A stretch of 64,000 nt of DNA from Pseudoxanthomonas sp. PXM03 (GCF_014852005.1 NZ_JACVAU010000001.1:1572001-1636000); one strand, 5' to 3'. Positions 17,462-26,929 are shown, counted from the stretch's first letter. A program made the numbers and translations. The notes: generated by a model from the letters alone, not told the origin.

Positions 17462-19320
17462 GCGCCGCCGAGGCATCGATGCTGCGGCTGGCGCTTGTCG
17501 GCAATCCGAATTGCGGCAAGACAGCGCTGTTCAACCAGCTGACCGGCAGCCGGCAGAAGGTCGCCAACTACGCCGGCGTCACCGTCGAGCGCAAGGAAGG
17601 CCGGCTGCATTCGTCGGCGTCCGGGCGCAGCTACGCGGTGCTGGATCTGCCGGGTGCCTACAGCCTGCACGCCGCCAGTCTGGACGAAGCCGTCACCCGC
17701 GACGTCTGCCGCGGCTTCTATCCCGGCGAACCGGCACCGGATGTGCTGGTCTGCGTGGTGGATGCCACCAACCTGCGCCTGCACCTGCGCTTCGCGCTGG
17801 AAGTGCGCGAGCTGGGCAAGCCGATGATCCTGGCGGTCAACATGATGGATGCCGCGCAACGACGCGGCATCGCCATCGACCTGGCGGCGCTGGAACGCGA
17901 ACTCGGCGTGCCGGTGGTCGAAACCATCGCGGTGAAGCATGGCGGTGCGCGTGCGCTGGTCGAGCGCATTGATGCTGTCGCCGCGCAGCCGCACGAGCCC
18001 CGCACACACCTGGCGGAAGGTGCCGATTTGCACGCGGAAACGCGTCGCCTGTTGTCGCTCGCGGTCGCCATGCCCACGCGCACGGCGAAGATCGACGACG
18101 CGTTGGATCGCTGGTTGCTGCATCCGGTGTTCGGACTGCTGGCTTTGATCGTGGTGATGTTCCTGATCTTCCAGGCGGTGTATGCCTGGGCGACGCCGAT
18201 GATGGACATGATCGAAGCGGGCACGGGCTGGTTGGGCGAACAGGCAGGCGGCCTGCTTCCCGAAGGGCCGCTCAACAGCCTGCTGGTCGACGGCATCATC
18301 GGTGGTCTGGGTGGCGTGGTCGTGTTCCTGCCGCAGATCCTGATCCTGTTCGCCTTCATCCTGGCACTGGAAGAAAGCGGCTACCTGCCCCGCGCGGCGT
18401 TCCTGCTGGACCGCATGATGGCATCGGCCGGCCTGTCGGGCCGCTCCTTCATTCCGCTGCTGTCGAGCTTCGCATGCGCCATCCCCGGCATCATGGCCAC
18501 GCGCAGCATCCAGGACCCGCGCGACCGTTTGGCGACGATCCTGGTCGCACCGCTGATGACGTGCTCGGCGCGCCTGCCGGTGTACGCACTGCTGATCGGT
18601 GCATTCGTGCCGGACGAGAAGGTGGGCATCTTCAACCAGCAGGGCCTGGTGCTGTTCGGTCTGTACGCAGCAGGCATCCTCAGTGCGTTGCTGGTGTCAT
18701 GGGTGATGAAGAAGTGGCGGCGCGACAAGGGCGAGCACGCGCTGTTGCTGGAACTGCCTTCCTACCGCATTCCGCACCCGCGCGACCTGCTCATCGGCCT
18801 GTACGAGCGCGCGATGATCTTCCTCAAGCGTGTCGGTGGCATCATCCTGGCGCTGACCATCCTGCTGTGGTTCCTGCTGAACTTCCCGGCGCCCCCGGAA
18901 GGCGCAATGGGTCCCGCGATCGATTACAGCTTCGCTGGCCGCATCGGTCATGCGATGGCGGTGTTCTTCGCGCCGCTGGGCTTCAACTGGCAGATCTGCA
19001 TCGCATTGATCCCCGGCCTGGCCGCACGTGAAGTGGCGGTCGCCTCGCTGGCCACGATATATGCCCTGTCAGCGGCCGACGATGACGCGGCTATCCAGGC
19101 GTTGACGCCCGTGATCAGCGACGGCTGGTCGCTGGCCACCGCGTTGTCGCTGCTGGTGTGGTTCATCTACGCGCCGATGTGCATCTCGACGCTCGCCACG
19201 ATCAAGCGCGAGACCAACTCGTGGAAGCAGATGGGCTTTGCCACGTTCTACCTGTTCGCGCTGGCCTACCTGGCCTCGCTGGTGACTTACCAGGTCGCCA
19301 AGGCACTGGGTGCGGGCTGA
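17458..19320 (+). CDS. feoB: Ferrous iron transporter B
   Basis: Inner-membrane Fe(II) transporter, 620 aa, on the short side for FeoB. N-terminal G domain: G1 GNPNCGKT, G2 region GVTVERKEG, G3 DLPGAYSL, G4 NMMD; then a helical spacer and a membrane half with two Gate motifs (about residues 270-400 and 440-600), including SFACAIPGIMATRSI and APLMTCSARLPVY with the conserved Cys. ATG 17458 was taken since it begins the G domain and overlaps feoA. In-frame sequence from 17095 covers feoA and is rejected. Confidence 0.96.
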   Translation: MSAAEASMLRLALVGNPNCGKTALFNQLTGSRQKVANYAGVTVERKEGRLHSSASGRSYAVLDLPGAYSLHAASLDEAVTRDVCRGFYPGEPAPDVLVCVVDATNLRLHLRFALEVRELGKPMILAVNMMDAAQRRGIAIDLAALERELGVPVVETIAVKHGGARALVERIDAVAAQPHEPRTHLAEGADLHAETRRLLSLAVAMPTRTAKIDDALDRWLLHPVFGLLALIVVMFLIFQAVYAWATPMMDMIEAGTGWLGEQAGGLLPEGPLNSLLVDGIIGGLGGVVVFLPQILILFAFILALEESGYLPRAAFLLDRMMASAGLSGRSFIPLLSSFACAIPGIMATRSIQDPRDRLATILVAPLMTCSARLPVYALLIGAFVPDEKVGIFNQQGLVLFGLYAAGILSALLVSWVMKKWRRDKGEHALLLELPSYRIPHPRDLLIGLYERAMIFLKRVGGIILALTILLWFLLNFPAPPEGAMGPAIDYSFAGRIGHAMAVFFAPLGFNWQICIALIPGLAAREVAVASLATIYALSAADDDAAIQALTPVISDGWSLATALSLLVWFIYAPMCISTLATIKRETNSWKQMGFATFYLFALAYLASLVTYQVAKALGAG

Positions 19321-19323
19321 GCC

Positions 19324-19572
19324 ATGGATGCATCTCTCGCCCTGCAATACGCCATCATCGCCGTCGCGGTGGTGGTCAGCGCGTGGGTGGTGGTGAAGAA
19401 GCAGTTCCCGGGGCCACTGCGCAGGCTGCGGGGCGCGCTGGCGTTGCCGCTTTTGCGGCAGGGAAGCGTGGGCTGGCGGTATCGGCTGGGGCGCTGGATC
19501 GCGCCGCCACCCTCAGGCGCGGATGCGTCCTGTGGCGGTTGCAACAGTTGCGGGCCCGACAAGAAGGGATGA
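19324..19572 (+). CDS. FeoB-associated Cys-rich membrane protein
   Basis: An 82-residue protein with one N-terminal membrane helix (ALQYAIIAVAVVVSAWVVV), a basic middle and a C-terminal CGGCNSCGPDKKG metal-binding-like tail. It follows feoB by three bases. Position and form match the Cys-rich companions of FeoB (DUF6587-type in xanthomonads), which take the place of FeoC. An iron- or redox-sensing role is inferred. Confidence 0.8.
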   Translation: MDASLALQYAIIAVAVVVSAWVVVKKQFPGPLRRLRGALALPLLRQGSVGWRYRLGRWIAPPPSGADASCGGCNSCGPDKKG

Positions 19573-19581
19573 GCCTGCGCG

Positions 19582-19950
19582 TCAGTGACGCGTGCGCCGT
19601 CCCGCCGCCTTGCCGGTGGCGGGATTGAGCTCCACCGACAGCACGAAGCTGCGCTGCTCATGCGGCTGCATCGCACCGACACCGACGACCTGACGGGTGA
19701 CTTCCTCCCCACGGTCGTTGCGGATGGACAGCACCACGCTGTATTCCCACGCAGCGCCCTCGGCGGGCGGCTGCAGCGTGCCCTCGATCCGCAGCGGTGT
19801 CAGCGCGGGCGTGGCCTGGGCACCTGCGCCGGGTTCGAAGCGCAGGTGGTGGCGACAGCCCGGGCAGACGGCCGCGCTCTCCAGGATGGTCGCCTTGCAG
19901 TGCGGGCAGGTGCGGGTGGCGCCGGCACTGCCTGGGCGGGGTTGGCTCAT
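19582..19950 (-). CDS. Zinc-ribbon protein
   Basis: 122 aa. The N-terminus has a two-CxxC zinc ribbon (CPHCKATILESAAVCPGCRHHLRF). The rest is a predicted beta-sandwich-like segment (EYSVVLSIRNDRGEEVTRQVVG) ending in a basic tail. No further family recognised. Its start overlaps the bactofilin stop by ATGA (19947-19950), so the two are a translationally coupled pair reading towards the feo operon. Confidence 0.75.
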   Translation of the reverse strand: MSQPRPGSAGATRTCPHCKATILESAAVCPGCRHHLRFEPGAGAQATPALTPLRIEGTLQPPAEGAAWEYSVVLSIRNDRGEEVTRQVVGVGAMQPHEQRSFVLSVELNPATGKAAGRRTRH

Positions 19951-20489
19951 GCGGCGGCGCCGGGCTCCGTGCCGTTGTCCTTGCCCTTGCCGCCCTTAGC
20001 AGGCTCATCCCAGCCGAAGTCGGCCTGGCCGCGCATGCGGGACCCAGCGGCCACCGTGAGCGATCCTGACTTCACGTCGCCGATCAGTACGCCCGATGCC
20101 AGCAGTTCGACGCGTGCGGCGGACTCGATGTTGCCTTCCAGCTCGCCCGCGATGGTCACCTTCTTCGCCCGCACGCCACCATTAAGCTTGGCGCCGGTTT
20201 CGATGGTGAGGTCGCCCTGCACGTTCACGTCGCCCTTGAAGCGGCCTGCGATGCGAATGTGGCCGGTGCCTTCGATCTTGCCCTCGATGGTCAGGTCGGC
20301 GGCGATCAGCGATTCCTTCAGGGCCTCCTGAGGGGCGCTGCGTTCAACCGGACGCGTGCCCGGCGGTGCGGTGACGGCGGGCGAGAACTCCACCGCCGCG
20401 GCGGTGTCGCGCACGGGGAGGGCGGTGGGCTCCGGCGGCAGGTTGCCGGCCTCTTTCTTCGCGGGGCCTTGGTCTTTCCAGATGGACAT
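19947..20489 (-). CDS. Bactofilin
   Basis: Polymer-forming cytoskeletal protein, 180 aa. A disordered N-terminus (about 1-60) precedes the right-handed beta-helix core, whose repeats are visible: IAADLTIEGKIEGTGHIRIAG, GDVNVQGDLTIETGAKLNGG, KVTIAGELEGNIESAARVEL, GDVKSGSLTVAAGSRM. The C-terminus is Gly/Lys-rich. Bactofilins scaffold envelope or polar machinery. It is coupled to the zinc-ribbon gene downstream. Confidence 0.92.
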   Translation of the reverse strand: MSIWKDQGPAKKEAGNLPPEPTALPVRDTAAAVEFSPAVTAPPGTRPVERSAPQEALKESLIAADLTIEGKIEGTGHIRIAGRFKGDVNVQGDLTIETGAKLNGGVRAKKVTIAGELEGNIESAARVELLASGVLIGDVKSGSLTVAAGSRMRGQADFGWDEPAKGGKGKDNGTEPGAAA

Positions 20490-20673
20490 GCAGGGGATGC
20501 TCCGGGTGGCAGGGACTCCGGACTATCGCCGCCTGTCCGCGCGCGCGCTGTGACCTGCACAGCCGATTGGCGGCGTGGCGCATCCGGCGCGGGCGCGGTT
20601 CACCCTGGAGTCGGGCTTGTGCACGTGGCGCTCACAACAATGAAGAGGGCGCGGGGCGGGCAGGCGCCTGGCG

Positions 20674-22281
20674 CTACATCCGGAACACGCCGAACTTCGC
20701 CGGTTCGATCGGCGCGTTGAGCGAGGCCGAGATGCCCAGCCCCAGCACCCGGCGCGTATCGGCGGGGTCGATGATGCCGTCATCCCAGAGGCGCGCAGTG
20801 GCGTACCACGGGCTGCCCTGCGATTCGTACTGCTCGCGGATCGGAGCCTTGAAGGCGTCCTCTTCGTCCGGGCTCCACGACTTGCCCGCGGCCTCCATGC
20901 CGTCGCGCTTCACCGTCGCCAGCACGCTCGCCGCCTGTTCGCCGCCCATCACGCTGATCCGTGCATTCGGCCACATCCACAGGAAGCGCGCGCCGTAGGC
21001 ACGGCCGCACATGGCGTAGTTGCCGGCACCGAAGCTGCCGCCGATGACCACGGTGAACTTCGGCACGGATGAGCAGGCGACAGCCGTGACCATCTTCGCT
21101 CCGTCCTTCGCGATGCCGGCGTTCTCGTATTTGCGGCCGACCATGAAGCCCGTGATGTTCTGCAGGAACACCAGCGGAATGCCGCGCTGGTTGCACAGCT
21201 CGATGAAGTGAGCGCCCTTCAGGGCGCTTTCGCCGAACAGGATGCCGTTGTTGGCGATGATGCCCACCGGGTAACCGTGCAGGTGCGCGAAGCCGGTGAC
21301 CAGGGTCTTGCCATAGCGGGCCTTGAACTCGTCCAGTTCGCTGCCGTCGGTGATGCGAGCGATGACCTCGCGGATGTCGAACGGGCGGCGGGTGTCCTTG
21401 GGCACGATGCCGTACAACTCCTCGGCCGGATACAGTGGTTCGCGCGTGTCGCGCACCGCGACGGGCAGGGTCTTGCGGCGATTGAGATGCCCGATGATGC
21501 CGCGCGCGATCTCCAGCGCGTGGCGATCGTCCTCGGCGAAATGATCGGCCACGCCGGACACGCTGGTGTGCACGTCGGCGCCGCCAAGGGCTTCGGCATC
21601 GACCACCTCGCCGGTGGCTGCCTTCACCAGCGGCGGGCCACCGAGGAAGATCGTGCCCTGTTCCTTGACGATGACCGATTCGTCGCACATCGCCGGCACG
21701 TAGGCGCCGCCCGCAGTGCAACTGCCCATCACCACTGCGACCTGCGGGATGTTCTCGGCCGACAGGCGGGCCTGGTTGTAGAAGATGCGGCCGAAGTGCT
21801 CGCGGTCGGGGAATACTTCGTCCTGCAGGGGCAGGAAGGCGCCGCCGGAGTCCACCAGGTACACGCAGGGCAGGCGGTTCTCGCGCGCGATCTCCTGCGC
21901 GCGCAGGTGCTTCTTCACCGTCATCGGGAAGTAGGTGCCGCCCTTGACCGTGGCATCGTTGGCGACGATCACCACCTCGTTGCCCATCACGCGGCCGATG
22001 CCGCAGACCATGCCGGCGGCGGGTGCCGCGCCGTCGTACATCTCCTCGGCGGCCAGTGGCGCGATTTCGAGGAAGGGCGAGCCAGGGTCGAGCAGGGCGG
22101 TGATGCGATCCCGTGCCAGCAGCTTGCCGCGTTCGGTGTGCTTGTTGCGCGCTTTCTCGCCTCCCCCCTCGGCGGCGTGCGCCAGACGGCGGTCGAGTTC
22201 CTGCACCAGTACGCGGTGATACGCGTTGTTGGCGAGGAAATCGGGCGAGCGCGGATCGAGTTGCGAAGCGATGGCGGGCAT
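20674..22281 (-). CDS. liuB: Methylcrotonyl-CoA carboxylase, carboxyltransferase beta subunit
   Basis: Carboxyltransferase subunit, 535 aa, partner of LiuD at 13901-15892. Features: [33 protein letters not shown] (typical of MCC beta), [17 protein letters not shown], and in the second half [28 protein letters not shown], and the terminal [13 protein letters not shown]. The start [12 protein letters not shown] at 22281 matches the family; 47 earlier in-frame residues are not conserved. It is separated from liuD by the feo and bactofilin loci, whereas liu operons elsewhere usually keep the two subunits together. Confidence 0.95.
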   Translation of the reverse strand: MPAIASQLDPRSPDFLANNAYHRVLVQELDRRLAHAAEGGGEKARNKHTERGKLLARDRITALLDPGSPFLEIAPLAAEEMYDGAAPAAGMVCGIGRVMGNEVVIVANDATVKGGTYFPMTVKKHLRAQEIARENRLPCVYLVDSGGAFLPLQDEVFPDREHFGRIFYNQARLSAENIPQVAVVMGSCTAGGAYVPAMCDESVIVKEQGTIFLGGPPLVKAATGEVVDAEALGGADVHTSVSGVADHFAEDDRHALEIARGIIGHLNRRKTLPVAVRDTREPLYPAEELYGIVPKDTRRPFDIREVIARITDGSELDEFKARYGKTLVTGFAHLHGYPVGIIANNGILFGESALKGAHFIELCNQRGIPLVFLQNITGFMVGRKYENAGIAKDGAKMVTAVACSSVPKFTVVIGGSFGAGNYAMCGRAYGARFLWMWPNARISVMGGEQAASVLATVKRDGMEAAGKSWSPDEEDAFKAPIREQYESQGSPWYATARLWDDGIIDPADTRRVLGLGISASLNAPIEPAKFGVFRM

Positions 22282-22427
22282 GCGGCACGACGAAGCAGGA
22301 AAGGCGGCATCAGACCACAAAGCCCCGCACGCGCCAAACCGCACTGCAAAAAAACCGGGAGCGGTTTTCGACATCGCGTGTCGATGGCCCGAAGGGTGGC
22401 GGCCATGGATGGCCTGCCACAAAACAA

Positions 22428-22451
22428 CAAGGCCCGCTTGCGCGGGCCTTG
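22428..22451 (-). terminator. Rho-independent terminator of Ala-rich lipoprotein gene 22477-22854
   Basis: CAAGGCCCGC, four-base loop and GCGGGCCTTG make a perfect 10-bp stem; on the minus strand it is followed by TTGTTTTG (22420-22427). It lies 26 bases past the stop. Confidence 0.85.
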
Positions 22452-22476
22452 TCCGATTCGCGATGAGGCGAGTCGA

Positions 22477-22854
22477 TTACTGCTTGGCTTCTTCAGCCTT
22501 GGCGTCGGCCTTGTCGGCGACTTCAGCAGCCTTGTCGGCCGTCGCCTGGGCGGCGTCGGACACGGCGCCAGCGGCGGCGGCGGTTGCGTCGGAAGCGGCA
22601 GCTTCGGTGGCGGCAGCGGCGTCCGAGGCAGCGGCGGTCGCGGCAGCAGCGGCGTCGGCGGTCGCGGCCGTCGCAGCATCGCCAGCGGCAGCAGCGGCGT
22701 CGCCGGCAGCGGAAGCGGCGTCACCGGCAGCAGCGGCAGCCTGGTCGGCAGCAGCGGCGGCGTCGGCAGCAGCGGCGTCGGTGGTCTCGCTCTTCGTGCA
22801 GGCGCTCATGGCCAGGACGGCGGCGACCAGCAGGACGGTGCTCTTGATCTTCAT
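22477..22854 (-). CDS. Ala-rich repetitive lipoprotein, copy A
   Basis: 125 aa. Signal with lipobox LAMSAC (Cys about 19), then an almost pure Ala/Asp/Thr/Ser body (ADAAAAADQAAAAAGDAASA and similar) that becomes charged at the end (ADKAAEVADKADAKAEEAKQ). Heptad-like spacing suggests a long helix or coiled coil, in the manner of small Lpp-like outer-membrane lipoproteins; that role is inference. It is a paralogue of 23019-23363 and each copy has its own terminator. Confidence 0.75.
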   Translation of the reverse strand: MKIKSTVLLVAAVLAMSACTKSETTDAAAADAAAAADQAAAAAGDAASAAGDAAAAAGDAATAATADAAAAATAAASDAAAATEAAASDATAAAAGAVSDAAQATADKAAEVADKADAKAEEAKQ

Positions 22855-22954
22855 TGTGGATCCCCAAATCGGTAGGTGTGGAAGGTGGCGCCGGGAGGGC
22901 GAGTCCGTTCGTCCACCGGTGGGGGGCGAACCGGGAAGCCAGGCCCGGATACAG

Positions 22955-22980
22955 AAAAAGCCGCCAGCGAACTGGCGGCT
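22955..22980 (-). terminator. Rho-independent terminator of Ala-rich lipoprotein gene 23019-23363
   Basis: AGCCGCCAG, loop TTCG (minus strand) and CTGGCGGCT form a perfect 9-bp stem (22959-22980) followed by a T run (22955-22959 complement). It isolates copy B from copy A. Confidence 0.88.
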
Positions 22981-23018
22981 CTCTCAGTTTAACGCTAAAT
23001 CAGTCAACCGCCAGCAGA

Positions 23019-23363
23019 TTACTGCTTGGTGGCTTCCTTGGCAGCGTCGGTCGCGGCTTCGGCCGTGTCGGCAGCCTGGCCAGCGGCGTCGGCAGCAGCG
23101 TCAGCGGCTTCCGTCGTGGTGGCGGCAGCAGCGTCGGTCGCGGCGGTGGCAGCAGCGTCGGCGGCGGTGGCAGCGGCGTCGGCCGACTGCTGGGCGGCGT
23201 CGGCGGTCACTTCGCCAGCAGCGGCGGCGGCGTCAGCGGCAGCCTGGGCTTCGGTCGCGGTCGCAGCGGCGTCAGCAGCGGCGTCGGCAGCCTGTTCCTG
23301 GTTCGAGCACGCAGCCAGGGCGAAACCCAGAGCCAGCGCGATCAGAGCCTTGTTCATGGTCAT
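23019..23363 (-). CDS. Ala-rich repetitive lipoprotein, copy B
   Basis: 114 aa. Lipobox ALAAC (Cys about 19; MTMNKALIALALGFALAAC), then a body of ADAAA/ATAADAAA repeats ending AATDAAKEATKQ. Same design as copy A but different detail, so an old duplication. No domain is recognised. The repetitive Ala codons (GCG/GCC/GCA mixed) mean the DNA is degenerate tandem repeat too. Confidence 0.72.
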   Translation of the reverse strand: MTMNKALIALALGFALAACSNQEQAADAAADAAATATEAQAAADAAAAAGEVTADAAQQSADAAATAADAAATAATDAAAATTTEAADAAADAAGQAADTAEAATDAAKEATKQ

Positions 23364-23533
23364 CGTTGAATTTCCTCGTCGTTAGTTAGGCAACGCGCAA
23401 TTGCGCGCCTGCAACATGATGACAAGCCCATTACGGCTGTCAAGCGGTTGGCCGGTTATCTTTGTCAATCCGTTGTTAAACCTTATGGGACGGGCGAAAA
23501 CCGGCCGCTTCGCCCCCCCGACTGCGCAAAATA

Positions 23534-24709
23534 TCAGACGAGTTCGATCGCTATCGCGGTGGCCTCGCCGCCGCCGATGCAGAGCGTGGCGATGCCGCGC
23601 TTGCCGCCGCGCTGGCGCAGGGCGTGCACCAGGGTCACCACCAGACGGGCGCCGGAGGCACCGATCGGATGGCCCAGCGCGCAGGCACCGCCGTTGACGT
23701 TGACCTTGGCGTGCGGGATGCCGAGCTCCTTGATCGGCGCCATGGCGACGACCGCGAAGGCTTCGTTGACCTCGAACAGGTCCACCTGCTCCACCGTCCA
23801 GCCGACCTGCTTGAGCAGCTTGTCGATGGCCGAGACGGGCGCGGTGGTGAACCACTCCGGTGCCTGCGAGTAGGTCGCATGGCCGACGATCTTCGCCAGC
23901 GGCTGGATGCCACGCTTTGCGGCTTCCTCGGCGCTGAGCAGCACGGTGGCGGCGGCGCCGTCGGAGATGCTAGACGAACTGGCGGCGGTGACGCTGCCGT
24001 CCTTCTTGAAGGCGGGTTTCAGGGTGGGGATCTTGGCGATGTCGGACTTGCCCGGCTGTTCGTCTGTGTTGACCTCGACCTCGCCCTTGCGGGTGGCGAC
24101 CTTGACCGGGACGATCTCGTCGTTGAACGCACCGGAAGCCTGCGCGGCCTGGGCACGGGTCACCGACTCGATGGAATACGCATCCTGCTCCTCGCGGGTG
24201 AAACCGAACTTGGCGACGGTGGCCTCGGCGAACACGCCCATGGCCTGGCCGTCGTAGGGATTGGTCAGGCCATCCCATGCCATGTGGTCCACCGCCTGGA
24301 AATTGCCGTAACGGTTGCCGGTGCGCGAGTTCGGGATCAGGTGCGGGGCGTTGCTCATGGATTCCATGCCGCCGGCGATGACCACCGTGGCCGAACCGGC
24401 CTTGATCAGGTCATGCCCCAGCATGATCGCCTTCATGCCCGAACCGCAGACCTTGTTGATGGTGGTGGCGCCGGCCGCATCCGGTATGCCGGCGGCACGC
24501 GCGGCCTGGCGGGCAGGTGCCTGGCCCAGGTTGGCGGGCAGCACGCAGCCCATGATCACTTCGGACACGTCGGCACCCGGGACGCCCGACTGCTCCAGCG
24601 CGGCGGCGATGGCGGCGGCGCCCAGCGTGGGCGAGGGAACGCCATTGAACTGGCCGAGGAACGAACCGATGGCGGTGCGCTTGGCGGCGGCGATGACGAT
24701 GTCGGACAT
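23534..24709 (-). CDS. Acetyl-CoA C-acetyltransferase (thiolase)
   Basis: Thiolase, 391 aa, the usual size of the biosynthetic/degradative acetoacetyl-CoA thiolases. Nucleophilic Cys88 in NKVCGSGMKA, VNVNGGACALGHPIGASGAR with the active-site His, and second Cys in TLCIGGGEATA. The start at 24709 (MSDIVIAAAKRTAIG) is canonical; the 267 in-frame residues upstream are antisense to the DUF2189 gene. It would split acetoacetyl-CoA, the end product derived from leucine, into two acetyl-CoA, which fits its place between liuB and liuA. Confidence 0.95.
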   Translation of the reverse strand: MSDIVIAAAKRTAIGSFLGQFNGVPSPTLGAAAIAAALEQSGVPGADVSEVIMGCVLPANLGQAPARQAARAAGIPDAAGATTINKVCGSGMKAIMLGHDLIKAGSATVVIAGGMESMSNAPHLIPNSRTGNRYGNFQAVDHMAWDGLTNPYDGQAMGVFAEATVAKFGFTREEQDAYSIESVTRAQAAQASGAFNDEIVPVKVATRKGEVEVNTDEQPGKSDIAKIPTLKPAFKKDGSVTAASSSSISDGAAATVLLSAEEAAKRGIQPLAKIVGHATYSQAPEWFTTAPVSAIDKLLKQVGWTVEQVDLFEVNEAFAVVAMAPIKELGIPHAKVNVNGGACALGHPIGASGARLVVTLVHALRQRGGKRGIATLCIGGGEATAIAIELV

Positions 24710-24839
24710 GGAAGACTTCCCGCGTGGAGTGAGAGGCTGATTATCCCGCCCCGGCCCGACGGCGGGCAAATCGGCCGTTGGTACAGGGCAGCGGCCTGGT
24801 CCGGACCGGCGTATCCTCGAGGCGGGAGGGGGAGAAGAC

Positions 24840-25628
24840 ATGTCAGACGGACCCACGACGGAGCCGGCCGCGCGCGCCTTCATCGTGCCGTGCGCGGTGC
24901 TCGACCATGGGGCGCCATGGCGCTGGCTGCGCGCCGGCTGGCGCGACATGCGCCGCGCGCCCGCCCTGTCGTTGTTGTTCGGCGGGGTGATCGTGCTGGT
25001 GAGCGCCGGCATTTCCTGGCTCGCATTCGTGCTGGGCCGGTTCGCGCTCCTGGCGACGCTGCTGTCCGGATTCGTGTTCGTCGCACCATTGATCTGCGTG
25101 GGCCTGTACTGCGTGAGCCGCGCGCTGGAACAGGGCCGCACGCCGCGCCTGCGCGATTCGTTCGTGCTCGCGCGGCGGGTGCTGGGGCAGGCGGGCGTGT
25201 TCGCGCTGGGGCAGGGCGTGATCATCCTGCTGTGGTCGCGCGCCGGGATGATGGTCAGCGCGTTCTTCCCGTTCGATGGCGGCGACCCGGGCGCGTTCTG
25301 GGAATTCCTGGCGCTGGGCTCGGCCATCGGCGCGTTCTTCGCCACCTTGACCTTCGCGGTAACCGCGTTCTCGTTGCCGATGATCGCCGACCGCGACGTC
25401 GACATGGTGACGGCGGCCGTTTCCAGCGTGCATGCGGTGATGCGCAACAAGCGCGTGATGCTGGTGTGGGGCCTGCTGCTGGTGGCGCTGACGGCGGTTG
25501 GCTTCGCCACCGCGCTGCTGGGGCTTGGTCTGCTGATGCCGTGGCTGGCGTATGCCAGCTGGCATGCCTATTGGGAGACGCTGGATGCGTCTTCGTGGCC
25601 TGTCCTGGAGGGGGCAGGCCTGGCGTAG
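24840..25628 (+). CDS. DUF2189 integral membrane protein
   Basis: 262 aa with about six membrane segments (for example SLLFGGVIVLVSAGISWLAFVLG, LGSAIGAFFATLTFAVTAFSLPM, VMLVWGLLLVALTAVGFATALLG given here only as regions near residues 45-70, 155-180, 205-230). I recognise the DUF2189 pattern (WLRAGWRDMRRAPALSL, SLPMIADRDVDMVTA, AYASWHAYW). A strong GGGAGGGGGAGAAG Shine-Dalgarno precedes the ATG. Function unknown. The stop codon TAG (25626-25628) is part of a REP palindrome. Confidence 0.8.
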   Translation: MSDGPTTEPAARAFIVPCAVLDHGAPWRWLRAGWRDMRRAPALSLLFGGVIVLVSAGISWLAFVLGRFALLATLLSGFVFVAPLICVGLYCVSRALEQGRTPRLRDSFVLARRVLGQAGVFALGQGVIILLWSRAGMMVSAFFPFDGGDPGAFWEFLALGSAIGAFFATLTFAVTAFSLPMIADRDVDMVTAAVSSVHAVMRNKRVMLVWGLLLVALTAVGFATALLGLGLLMPWLAYASWHAYWETLDASSWPVLEGAGLA

Positions 25629-25646
25629 GGCGGGCTTGAGCCCGCC
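25625..25646. repeat. REP palindrome (GTAGGGCGGGC class), overlaps stop of DUF2189 gene
   Basis: GTAG then GGCGGGCTTGAGCCCGCC: stem GGCGGGCT/AGCCCGCC. The TAG at its left end is the stop codon of the preceding gene. It pairs with the inverted copy at 25673-25693. Confidence 0.8.
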
Positions 25647-25672
25647 TTCGCGATGGACGCACGTACGGGACG

Positions 25673-25693
25673 GCGGGCCGGGGCCCGCCCTAC
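25673..25693. repeat. REP palindrome, inverted copy
   Basis: GCGGGCCGGGGCCCGC followed by CCTAC, a diverged inverted copy of the REP at 25625-25646; together they fill the gap between convergent genes. Confidence 0.7.
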
Positions 25694-25706
25694 GACGACC
25701 TCCAGA

Positions 25707-26879
25707 TCATCCCCGACCGTCGAACAACTCGCGGCCTATCAACATGCGGCGGATCTCGTTGGTGCCGGCGCCGATGGCGTAGAGCTTGGCATCGCGCAGC
25801 AGGCGGCCTGCGGGATACTCGTTGATGTAGCCGTTGCCACCCAGCGACTGGATCGCTTCCAGCGTCACCTGCACCGCCGCTTCCGACGCATGCAGCAGGC
25901 AGCCGGCCGCGGCGGCGCGCGACCCCTGGCCTTCATCGAAGCCGCGCGCCACCTGATACGCGAAGGCGCGGCTGGACTGCAGCGCGGTGTACATGTCGGC
26001 CAACTTGCCCTGCATCAGGCCGAACGTGCCGATGGCGGCGTCGAACTGCTTGCGTTCGCGCACGTAGGGCAGGGTGATGTCGAGCGCCGCCTGCATCAGG
26101 CCGATGGGGCCGCCGCTCAGCACCAGCCGCTCGGTGTTCAGGCCGCTCATCAACACGCGCACGCCCTGGTTCACCTCGCCCAGCACGTTCTCGGCGGGGA
26201 TCTCGCAGTTCTCGAACACCAGTTCGCAGGTGTTGCTTCCGCGCATGCCCAGCTTGTCCAGCTTCTGCGCGGTGGAGAAGCCCTTCATGCCGCGCTCGAC
26301 GATGAAGGCCGTCATGCACTTGCTGCCCGCATCCTTGCCGGCGGTGCGCATGTAGACCAGCAACACATCGGCTTCCGGTCCGTTGGTGATCCACATCTTG
26401 TTGCCGTTGGCCACCCAGACGCCGTCACGGAGTTCGGCACGGCAACTCATCGAGCCGACCACGTCCGAACCCGCGCCGGGCTCGCTCATCGCCAGCGCGC
26501 CCTTCCACTCGCCGCTGCACAGCTTCGGCAGGTACTTCGCGCGCTGGGCGGCGTTGCCGTTGAGGTAGAGGTTGGACACGCACAGGTTGGAGTGCGCGCC
26601 ATAGCTCAGGCCGACCGAACCGGACGCGCGCGAGATTTCCTCCATCGCGACCAGATGGGCCAGGTAGCCCATGCCGCTGCCGCCGAATTCCGGATCCACG
26701 GTGATGCCCAGCAGACCCAGTTCGCCCAGCTTGGGCCACAGGTCCTGCGGGAATGCATTGTCGTGGTCGATCTGCGCCGCGCGCGGCGCGATCTCGGTCT
26801 GCGCGAACCGCTGCACGGCCTCGCGCAGCGCGTCCAATTCTTCGCCCAGCGGAAATCCGCTGACGGTATCCGGTCGCAT
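25707..26879 (-). CDS. liuA: Isovaleryl-CoA dehydrogenase
   Basis: FAD acyl-CoA dehydrogenase, 390 aa, oxidises isovaleryl-CoA to 3-methylcrotonyl-CoA in leucine degradation and passes electrons to ETF. Evidence: FAD-binding [15 protein letters not shown] and [11 protein letters not shown], catalytic Glu in [18 protein letters not shown] (the position used by isovaleryl-CoA and long-chain enzymes), and the terminal [35 protein letters not shown] region. ATG 26879 is the family start. It lies between leucine dehydrogenase and the thiolase, all on the minus strand. Confidence 0.95.
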   Translation of the reverse strand: MRPDTVSGFPLGEELDALREAVQRFAQTEIAPRAAQIDHDNAFPQDLWPKLGELGLLGITVDPEFGGSGMGYLAHLVAMEEISRASGSVGLSYGAHSNLCVSNLYLNGNAAQRAKYLPKLCSGEWKGALAMSEPGAGSDVVGSMSCRAELRDGVWVANGNKMWITNGPEADVLLVYMRTAGKDAGSKCMTAFIVERGMKGFSTAQKLDKLGMRGSNTCELVFENCEIPAENVLGEVNQGVRVLMSGLNTERLVLSGGPIGLMQAALDITLPYVRERKQFDAAIGTFGLMQGKLADMYTALQSSRAFAYQVARGFDEGQGSRAAAAGCLLHASEAAVQVTLEAIQSLGGNGYINEYPAGRLLRDAKLYAIGAGTNEIRRMLIGRELFDGRG

Positions 26880-26929
26880 TCGGTCCTCCCTCCTATTGCG
26901 GCCCATCCAGGTTGTATCTGCAACTTACC

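Noticed and set aside
22351..22368. AAAACCG-GGAG-CGGTTTT hairpin as a terminator
   Set aside because: Weak 7-bp stem of mostly A/T pairs after the stronger terminator at 22428-22451, in the leader of liuB; not needed to explain any gene end.
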